Shown: piece after piece, positions 58,600-64,000 of the stretch
Numbering within the stretch: the stretch's first letter is position 1
Layout of the letters: each line of letters opens with the position of its first letter
NCBI GenBank assembly: GCA_965247075.1
Contig: CBDFGK010000003.1
Span: forward strand, 1,240,001-1,304,000
DNA length: 64,000 nt
Direction of reading: 5' to 3'
From: CBDFGK01 sp965247075
GTDB lineage: Bacteria; Pseudomonadota; Gammaproteobacteria; Pseudomonadales; Halieaceae
Position numbers and translations under genes: made by a program
The notes under the pieces: generated by a model
Told to the model about the DNA's origin: nothing
What the model saw: only the letters and a program-made list of their open reading frames with translations
Database searches by the model: none

Positions 58600-59588
58600 T
58601 GGCGGTCGACGAGGCTGACAAGCCGCTTGCTATTTGCCTGATGGGACCGACCGCCTCAGGCAAGACCGACCTGGCCATAGAACTGGTGGCAACCCACAAC
58701 TGCGAATTGATCAGTGTGGATTCAGCGCAGGTTTATCGCGGTCTTGATATCGGTAGCGCCAAATCTGATTTTCCGCACCGGCTGGTGGATATTCGTGAGC
58801 CGGACCAGCCCTATTCGGTGGCAGAGTTTTGCGACGACGCGCTGGCGGCCATGTCAAGTATTCGGGCGGCGGGCAAAACCCCGCTGCTGGTGGGCGGCAC
58901 CATGATGTATTTCAAGGCCCTGATCGAGGGTCTTTCCGACCTGCCGGCCACGCACCAGGCGTTGCGACGCCACCTGTCCCGCGAAGCGGCCGGCAAAGGC
59001 TGGCCGCACCTGCATCGTATGCTGGCGGAAGTCGATCCGGACATGGCGGCACGCATTCATCCCAATCATTCGCACCGCATTGCCCGGGCGCTGGAAGTAT
59101 ATCTCTCTAGCGGGGTTACCATGACCGACTGGCGTCGCCGGCAGGTGCGCAAGGGCGCAGGCCGCCTTACCGATGCCTATGATGTGGTGCAACTGGCCAT
59201 ATGTCCCGCTGATCGCGCCGTCTTGCACCAACGCATTGAGAAGCGGGTAGATTTAATGCTGGCGGCGGGTTTTGTGGAGGAGGTGCGCGGTCTCTACGAG
59301 CGCGGCGACCTGAGCCTGGAGTTGCCGTCCATGCGGGCGGTTGGCTACCGGCAGATGTGGGCTCATGTGCGCGGCGAGTACGACCGGGCCAAGGCGCGCC
59401 GGCGCTGTATTGAGGTTACCCGGCAATTGGCCAGGCGGCAGCTCACCTGGCTGCGTAAATGGCCGGATTTGCAGTGGATTTATACCGGCCCGAGCGGCGC
59501 TGCGGCGGCTACGATGGAAGCGTTGGCGGAATTGCCGAAAAAGCCTTTGCAGGTGGCCTTGAAATATCTGCAAGGCGCCACCATGTAA
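58599..59588 (+). CDS. miaA: tRNA dimethylallyltransferase MiaA
   Basis: 329 residues from ATG 58599, which overlaps the mutL stop. P-loop LMGPTASGKTDLAIEL (about 12-27), DSAQVYRGLDIGSAK (about 40) and the tRNA-binding PLLVGGTMMYFKAL are present. The C-terminal part contains VGYRQMW and RRQLTWLRKW. It adds the isopentenyl group to A37 of tRNAs reading UNN codons. It is followed by hfq, as in E. coli. Confidence 0.96.
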   Translation: MAVDEADKPLAICLMGPTASGKTDLAIELVATHNCELISVDSAQVYRGLDIGSAKSDFPHRLVDIREPDQPYSVAEFCDDALAAMSSIRAAGKTPLLVGGTMMYFKALIEGLSDLPATHQALRRHLSREAAGKGWPHLHRMLAEVDPDMAARIHPNHSHRIARALEVYLSSGVTMTDWRRRQVRKGAGRLTDAYDVVQLAICPADRAVLHQRIEKRVDLMLAAGFVEEVRGLYERGDLSLELPSMRAVGYRQMWAHVRGEYDRAKARRRCIEVTRQLARRQLTWLRKWPDLQWIYTGPSGAAAATMEALAELPKKPLQVALKYLQGATM

Positions 59589-59658
59589 AGGCGACGTGAT
59601 GGGCTATACTTCCCTTTACTGTTTTTCGGCCCGATTTGGGCCTGCAAGGAGAACTGCC

Positions 59659-59910
59659 ATGTCAAAGGGGCACACACTACAAGACCCTTACCTGAATATT
59701 TTGCGCAAAGAGCGCGTTCCGGTATCTATTTATCTCGTTAACGGCATCAAGCTGCAAGGACAGGTAGAGTCCTTCGACCAGTTTGTGGTGCTTCTCAAAA
59801 ACACTGTAAGCCAGATGGTATACAAGCACGCGATTTCCACCGTAGTTCCCTCCCGCGTGGTGCGCATGCCAATGCAAAACCCGCCGGAAGAAGAAGGTGA
59901 GGAAAGTTAG
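59659..59910 (+). CDS. hfq: RNA chaperone Hfq
   Basis: 83 residues from ATG 59659, with AAGGAG 8 bases upstream. Sm1 motif (LRKERVPVSIYLVNGIKLQG, about 17-36) and Sm2 motif YKHAISTVVPSR (about 55-66) are intact. Hexameric Hfq pairs small RNAs with mRNAs. The short acidic tail (PPEEEGEES) is as in many marine gammaproteobacteria. The 70 bases before it may hold a separate promoter. Confidence 0.97.
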   Translation: MSKGHTLQDPYLNILRKERVPVSIYLVNGIKLQGQVESFDQFVVLLKNTVSQMVYKHAISTVVPSRVVRMPMQNPPEEEGEES

Positions 59911-59918
59911 GATTCCGT

Positions 59919-61211
59919 TTGTTTTTTGATCGACCCGAGTCGGGTGAGCGGGCGGTCCTTGTTCACCTGAATCTTTCCACAGAAGTGGATCGCGAAGATC
60001 CCCGTGAATTCGAAGAACTGGTTCTCTCCGCAGGGGGGGACCCGGTTGACTATGTGTTTGGCAATCGCGATGCCCCTCACCCGCGCTCTTTTGTAGGCTC
60101 TGGCAAGCTGGAAGAAATTGCCGCGCTGGTGCGCGCCCACGAGGCCGAAGTGGTGTTGTTCAACCACGCCCTGTCACCCAGCCAGGAGCGCAACCTGGAA
60201 AAAGAGTTACAGTGCCGGGTTACCGACAGAACCGGGCTGATCCTGGATATTTTTGCGCAGCGAGCCCGCACCCATGAGGGCAAGTTGCAGGTTGAATTGG
60301 CGCAATTGCAGCATATGTCTACCCGCTTGGTGCGCGGTTGGACTCACCTGGAGCGGCAAAAGGGTGGCATTGGCCTGCGCGGCCCGGGTGAAACCCAACT
60401 GGAAACTGACCGTCGCCTGCTGCGGGTGCGTATCCGCTCTATTCTCGGCCGCCTGAAAAAAGTCGAGCAGCAGCGCCGGCAAGGGCGGCGTTCCCGGCAG
60501 CGTGCGGAAATCCCCAGTGTGTCACTGGTGGGTTACACCAACGCCGGTAAATCGACCCTGTTCAATCGCGTCACTGAGGCTGGTGTGTACGTCGCCGATC
60601 AATTGTTCGCGACCCTGGACCCGACCCTGCGGCGGCTGGAACTGGAAGATTGTGGCACCGTGGTGCTGGCAGATACGGTGGGTTTTATCCGTCACCTGCC
60701 ACATAAATTGATCGACGCTTTTCGCGCCACTCTGGAGGAGACTTGCAGCGCGGACTTGTTGCTGCATGTCATCGATGCAGCCGGCGATGAGCGCCTTGAT
60801 AATGCCGAACAGGTAGAGTTGGTGCTGGAGGAAATCGGCGCCCATGGTATCCCGCGACTGGAGGTATACAATAAACTGGATTTGCTGGAGCAGGAACCGC
60901 GCCTGGAGCGCAATGCCAACGGCGTGCCGATTCGCGTCTGGTTGTCTGCCAATACCGGTGCCGGCTGCGAACTGCTACAACAGGCATTGGTGGAGCTGTT
61001 GGCGGGCGAGATGGTCCGACATCGGGTTAGCCTGACGCCGGCACAGGGCAAATTGCGGGCCAGCCTCTATGAGATCGGCGCGGTGCAGGCGGAGAATCAC
61101 GGCGCCTATGGCTCAGTACAATTGCAGCTGCGCCTGCCGCGCAAGGATTGGCAGCGGTTGCTTGCCGCAGAGCAGATATCTGAAGAGAGCTTGCTGGCAG
61201 ATAGCGCGTAA
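59919..61211 (+). CDS. hflX: GTPase HflX
   Basis: 430 residues from TTG 59919, just after hfq. An N-terminal nucleotide-binding domain (about 1-180, with GSGKLEEIA and GPGETQLETDRR) precedes the G domain with VGYTNAGKSTLFN (G1, about 205), DTVGF (G3), and NKLD (G4). HflX rescues or splits stalled 70S ribosomes under heat stress. The TTG start is supported by family similarity beginning FFDRPESGERA. It lies between hfq and hflK as in E. coli. Confidence 0.95.
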   Translation: MFFDRPESGERAVLVHLNLSTEVDREDPREFEELVLSAGGDPVDYVFGNRDAPHPRSFVGSGKLEEIAALVRAHEAEVVLFNHALSPSQERNLEKELQCRVTDRTGLILDIFAQRARTHEGKLQVELAQLQHMSTRLVRGWTHLERQKGGIGLRGPGETQLETDRRLLRVRIRSILGRLKKVEQQRRQGRRSRQRAEIPSVSLVGYTNAGKSTLFNRVTEAGVYVADQLFATLDPTLRRLELEDCGTVVLADTVGFIRHLPHKLIDAFRATLEETCSADLLLHVIDAAGDERLDNAEQVELVLEEIGAHGIPRLEVYNKLDLLEQEPRLERNANGVPIRVWLSANTGAGCELLQQALVELLAGEMVRHRVSLTPAQGKLRASLYEIGAVQAENHGAYGSVQLQLRLPRKDWQRLLAAEQISEESLLADSA

Positions 61212-61281
61212 ACAGTGTTAAACTGCTGCGCTCACCATTTTTTAGCTATAAGGCCCCAGCGGCCTGTAACAGGAGATATGT

Positions 61282-62436
61282 ATGGCCTGGAATGAACCGG
61301 GTGGCAACGGTAACAAACCCCGTGATCCGTGGGGTGGCGGCGATCAAGGCCCACCAGACCTCACTGAAGCCCTGCGCCGGTTGCGCGATAAGCTGGCAGG
61401 GATATTTGGTGGAGGCGGCTCCGGCGGCAGTTCGGGCGGCGGCTCCGGCGTGGTCCTTGGCGGGCTGATACTGACCATCCTGATAATTGTTGCTATCGCC
61501 TGGGCGCTAATGGGCTTTTACACGGTAGATCAGCAGGAGCGCGGTGTTGTGCTGCGCCTGGGCAAATACCACGCCACCGTTATGCCGGGCCTGCAATGGA
61601 ATCCGCCGCTGGTGGATGATGTGACCGTGGTGAATGTTACCCGGGTGAATAACGTCACCTTCCGTGAGCAAATGCTGACCGAGGATGAAAATATAGTCGA
61701 GGTCAATTTGTCGGTTCAGTACCTCATTCAGGATGCCGAGCAGTTCGTGCTGCGGGTACGCAACCCTGAGCGCAGCCTCACCAATGCCACCGAGAGCGCC
61801 CTGCGCCACGTGGTTGGCGGCAGCGCTATGGATTATGTGCTGACCGATGGTCGTACTCAACTGGCTATCGATGTGCGCGAGAAGCTGCAGAGCTACCTGG
61901 ATTATTATCAGACTGGCATCAGTATATCCAAGATCAATATCGACGATGCCAAACCGCCGGCTGAAGTGCAGGCGGCCTTTGATGACGTGATCAAGGCGCG
62001 TGAGGACGAGGAGCGCGTCAAGAATGAAGCCCAGGCCTATGCCAATGGCGTTATTCCCGAGGCCCGTGGTGGCGCCCAGCGTCAGATCGAAGAGGCCAAC
62101 GCCTACAAGGAACAGGTTATCGCTGAGGCCGAGGGTGATGCCTCGCGCTTTGAGGCCCTGTTGGCGGAATATCACAAGGCACCGGAAGTCACCCGTCAGC
62201 GACTCTATTTGGAGACCGTTGAAGGGGTTATGCAAAACACCAGCAAGGTGATGGTAGACGTGTCGGGCGGCAATAATATGCTGTACCTGCCACTGGATAA
62301 AATCATGGAACAAAACAGCAGGCAGGTACTTCGCTCCGAGTCAGGTAGCGAGGATATCCGTGAATTGACAGACCGGGTTGTAGATCAACTGCGACGCGAC
62401 AATACGACCCGTTCAAGCGGTCGGGGAGGGCGCTAG
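61282..62436 (+). CDS. hflK: HflK, FtsH protease modulator
   Basis: 384 residues. A Gly/Ser-rich N-terminal cytoplasmic tail (GGGGSGGSSGGGSG, about 48-62) precedes a membrane helix (about 64-84) and an SPFH/band-7 domain (FYTVDQQERGVVLRLGKYH onward, about 86-280). A coiled coil with Ala/Glu repeats follows. With HflC it forms the cage around FtsH at the inner membrane and limits its proteolysis. AGGAG precedes the ATG. hflC starts one base after the stop. Confidence 0.95.
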   Translation: MAWNEPGGNGNKPRDPWGGGDQGPPDLTEALRRLRDKLAGIFGGGGSGGSSGGGSGVVLGGLILTILIIVAIAWALMGFYTVDQQERGVVLRLGKYHATVMPGLQWNPPLVDDVTVVNVTRVNNVTFREQMLTEDENIVEVNLSVQYLIQDAEQFVLRVRNPERSLTNATESALRHVVGGSAMDYVLTDGRTQLAIDVREKLQSYLDYYQTGISISKINIDDAKPPAEVQAAFDDVIKAREDEERVKNEAQAYANGVIPEARGGAQRQIEEANAYKEQVIAEAEGDASRFEALLAEYHKAPEVTRQRLYLETVEGVMQNTSKVMVDVSGGNNMLYLPLDKIMEQNSRQVLRSESGSEDIRELTDRVVDQLRRDNTTRSSGRGGR

Positions 62437-62437
62437 C

Positions 62438-63313
62438 ATGAGTGGCAAGAGTCTTACAACGTTACTGACAGCACTGGCTGTGCTCTGGGTATTGAACAAT
62501 GCCCTGTATATCATCAAGGAAACCGAGCGCGCCGTGCTGCTGCGTTTTGGCGAGGTGGTGAATACGGATGTTAAACCGGGTCTGCACGCGAAAATTCCGT
62601 TTGTTAACAATGTGCGCAAGTTTGATGGCCGCGTGTTAACGGTGGATGCACTGCCCGAGCGTTTTCTCACCCTCGAGAAGAAGGCCCTGATCGTGGATTC
62701 CTACGCCAAGTGGAAAGTTTCCGATGTGGCCAAGTACTACACTGCAACCGGTGGCGATGAAACTCGCGCCAATGGCCTGCTGGCGCAACGCATCAATGAT
62801 GGCCTGCGCAACGAGGTGGCAGTGCGCACCCTGCACGAAGTGGTTTCCGGTGAACGGGATGTGATGATGACCGATCTCACCGAGAAGCTTAATGAGGTAG
62901 CCCACGAAGAACTGGGCGTCGAAGTTGTCGATGTGCGCGCCAAGAAGATCGATCTGCCGCCGGCGGTCAGTGAATCTGTGTTTCGGCGCATGAATGCTGA
63001 GCGTGAAAAGGAAGCCCGCGAGTTGCGTTCACAGGGCCGCGAGTTGGCGGAGGGGATTCGCGCTGCTGCCGATCGTGAAGTTACCATCGTCAGGGCCGAA
63101 GCCTACCGGGATTCAGAGCGATTGCGTGGTGATGGAGATGCCAAATCGGCCGCTACCTACGCCGCCGCCTATAATCGCGACCCGGAGTTTTTTAGTTTTA
63201 CCCGCAGCCTGCGCGCCTACCGGGAATCGTTCCAGAGCAAGGGTGATTTGATGTTGATAGAGCCAGACAGTGATTTCTTCCGTTACCTGAAGAACTCCAA
63301 GGGCACACGTTAA
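62438..63313 (+). CDS. hflC: HflC, FtsH protease modulator
   Basis: 291 residues. The N-terminal membrane helix (about 6-22) is followed by an SPFH domain beginning YIIKETERAVLLRFGEVV, and a coiled coil (AEREKEARELRSQGRELAEG, about 190-210). It partners HflK. Length and order are as in E. coli. Confidence 0.96.
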   Translation: MSGKSLTTLLTALAVLWVLNNALYIIKETERAVLLRFGEVVNTDVKPGLHAKIPFVNNVRKFDGRVLTVDALPERFLTLEKKALIVDSYAKWKVSDVAKYYTATGGDETRANGLLAQRINDGLRNEVAVRTLHEVVSGERDVMMTDLTEKLNEVAHEELGVEVVDVRAKKIDLPPAVSESVFRRMNAEREKEARELRSQGRELAEGIRAAADREVTIVRAEAYRDSERLRGDGDAKSAATYAAAYNRDPEFFSFTRSLRAYRESFQSKGDLMLIEPDSDFFRYLKNSKGTR

Positions 63314-63340
63314 TATTGTTTTTTGGAGGGACAGATTGGC

Positions 63341-63532
63341 GTGGATGGCTGGCATCAGTTGGCAGTCGCTGTCGCCCTGGTATTTGTGATTGAGGGCGTG
63401 CTGCCCTTCATCGCACCGGGGCGCTGGCGTAATATGGTGCGGGTTATGGCCGAGCTGGATGACAGGACCATGCGCAACATGGGCCTGTTCAGCATGCTGC
63501 TGGGACTGGGATTGCTGTACCTGATTAATTGA
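63341..63532 (+). CDS. DUF2065 (YjeT-like) small inner-membrane protein
   Basis: 63 residues from GTG 63341, ten bases after GGAGGG. Two membrane helices (about 5-22, LAVAVALVFVIEGVLPFI, and about 45-62, GLFSMLLGLGLLYLI) frame a basic loop PGRWRNMVRVMAEL. This is the DUF2065 pattern, always near hflC. Function unknown; a longer frame from a TTG is possible but lacks a ribosome site. Confidence 0.9.
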   Translation: MDGWHQLAVAVALVFVIEGVLPFIAPGRWRNMVRVMAELDDRTMRNMGLFSMLLGLGLLYLIN

Positions 63533-63571
63533 ACGCGGGGGTTCTATCGGAGCTCCCAGGACTTAACACAT

Positions 63572-64000
63572 ATGACAACAGTAGACCGCTGGCTACTGCC
63601 TGATGGGGTAGAGGAAGTCTTGCCCGTGCCCGCCGCCAAGGTTGAACAGCTGCGCCGGGTACTGCTGGACCTGTATAGCAGCTGGGGCTACCAGCTGGTT
63701 ATACCGCCGCTGGTGGAATTTACCGAGTCCCTGCTGATCGGGCTGGGTACGGATATTGAGATGCTGACCTTTCGGGTCACCGACCAGCTCAGTGGCCGCA
63801 CCATGGGTATTCGCGCCGATATTACCCCACAGGTGGCGCGCATCGACGCCCACAGCCTGGCCCAGCCGGGCATTAGTCGGCTCTGTTATGCCGGCAGCGT
63901 GCTGCACACCCGTCCCGCTTCGCTACTGGCATCCCGCTCGCCCATTAAACTGGGGGCGGAGCTGTACGGTGACAACAGCCTGCAGGCCGACATCGAGGTA
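63572..64000 (+). CDS. hisZ: ATP phosphoribosyltransferase regulatory subunit HisZ (partial, cut by window end)
   Basis: 143 codons are visible from ATG 63572. The class II aminoacyl-tRNA synthetase-like fold is recognisable: LPDGVEEVLPVPAAKVEQLR, GYQLVIPPLVEFTES, FRVTDQLSGRTMGIRADITP and QVARIDAHS. HisZ lacks tRNA charging and instead assembles with short HisG for the first step of histidine synthesis. The order hflC-yjeT-hisZ (usually then purA) is common in pseudomonads and relatives. Confidence 0.93.
   Translation, partial: MTTVDRWLLPDGVEEVLPVPAAKVEQLRRVLLDLYSSWGYQLVIPPLVEFTESLLIGLGTDIEMLTFRVTDQLSGRTMGIRADITPQVARIDAHSLAQPGISRLCYAGSVLHTRPASLLASRSPIKLGAELYGDNSLQADIEV

Overview
The window looks like a chromosome segment of a marine gammaproteobacterium, probably of the Cellvibrionales/Halieaceae (OM60/NOR5) type. 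The grounds are the order queG / nnr-tsaE-amiB-mutL-miaA-hfq-hflX-hflK-hflC-yjeT-hisZ, the divergent rsgA and orn, the rhodanese-psd pair, many lipoprotein amidohydrolases and lipid/aromatic catabolic enzymes, and dispersed palindromes of the kind common in these genomes. The taxonomic call is inference from gene content only.

Left edge (1-2.2 kb): the 3' end of an ISL3-type transposase abuts a truncated type I-F cas2-3 gene, which overlaps an intact cas1. No CRISPR repeats are visible. An argE 5' scrap and a palindrome follow. 2.2-10.6 kb: a DUF5916 outer-membrane protein, a two-domain VOC protein, a 1152-residue fusion of a lysophospholipid flippase-like MFS domain with PlsC and acyl-ligase domains, and a DUF1214 protein. 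10.6-12.7 kb: a small accessory patch with ParD beside a broken ParE, an XRE-ImmA regulator beside a shortened PIN protein, and a DUF2188 protein. 12.8-21.9 kb: an RND efflux pair behind two inverted-repeat operators, a flavin monooxygenase, an alkaline phosphatase and a lipoprotein amidohydrolase.

21.9-29.1 kb is the most unusual part, an AT-richer accessory island. It holds a Vsr nick endonuclease, a cytosine-5 methyltransferase whose promoter carries a perfect LexA box over its -10, a NaeI-like restriction enzyme, and a GHKL (paraMORC-type) ATPase with a C-terminal Ymh-like domain. The module lies between two nearly identical 646-bp direct copies of the 3' part of the amidohydrolase gene, so it could be lost by homologous recombination. 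A higBA pair with a perfect palindromic operator and several IS6-type transposase scraps complete the island.

29.2-35.7 kb: a divergent MarR repressor and a tightly overlapped six-gene catabolic operon (acyl-CoA ligase, Cys-less thiolase-like protein, DUF35 partner, SDR, two-subunit Rieske dioxygenase). 35.7-37.4 kb: an unrecognised two-gene pair with a glycine-zipper membrane protein and a membrane/coiled-coil protein. 37.4-48.6 kb: adenine deaminase, dinB, nitronate monooxygenase, an Atm1-like ABC exporter, quinone oxidoreductase, a second lipoprotein amidohydrolase, an orphan NadS-like antitoxin with a truncated toxin, and an HNH nuclease. 48.9-64 kb: conserved housekeeping genes, ending inside hisZ.

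Two families of dispersed palindromes run through the intergenic spaces. One of them (core GGGGTCAGAGT) has entered the 3' ends of three unrelated genes and supplies their stop codons and last residues.
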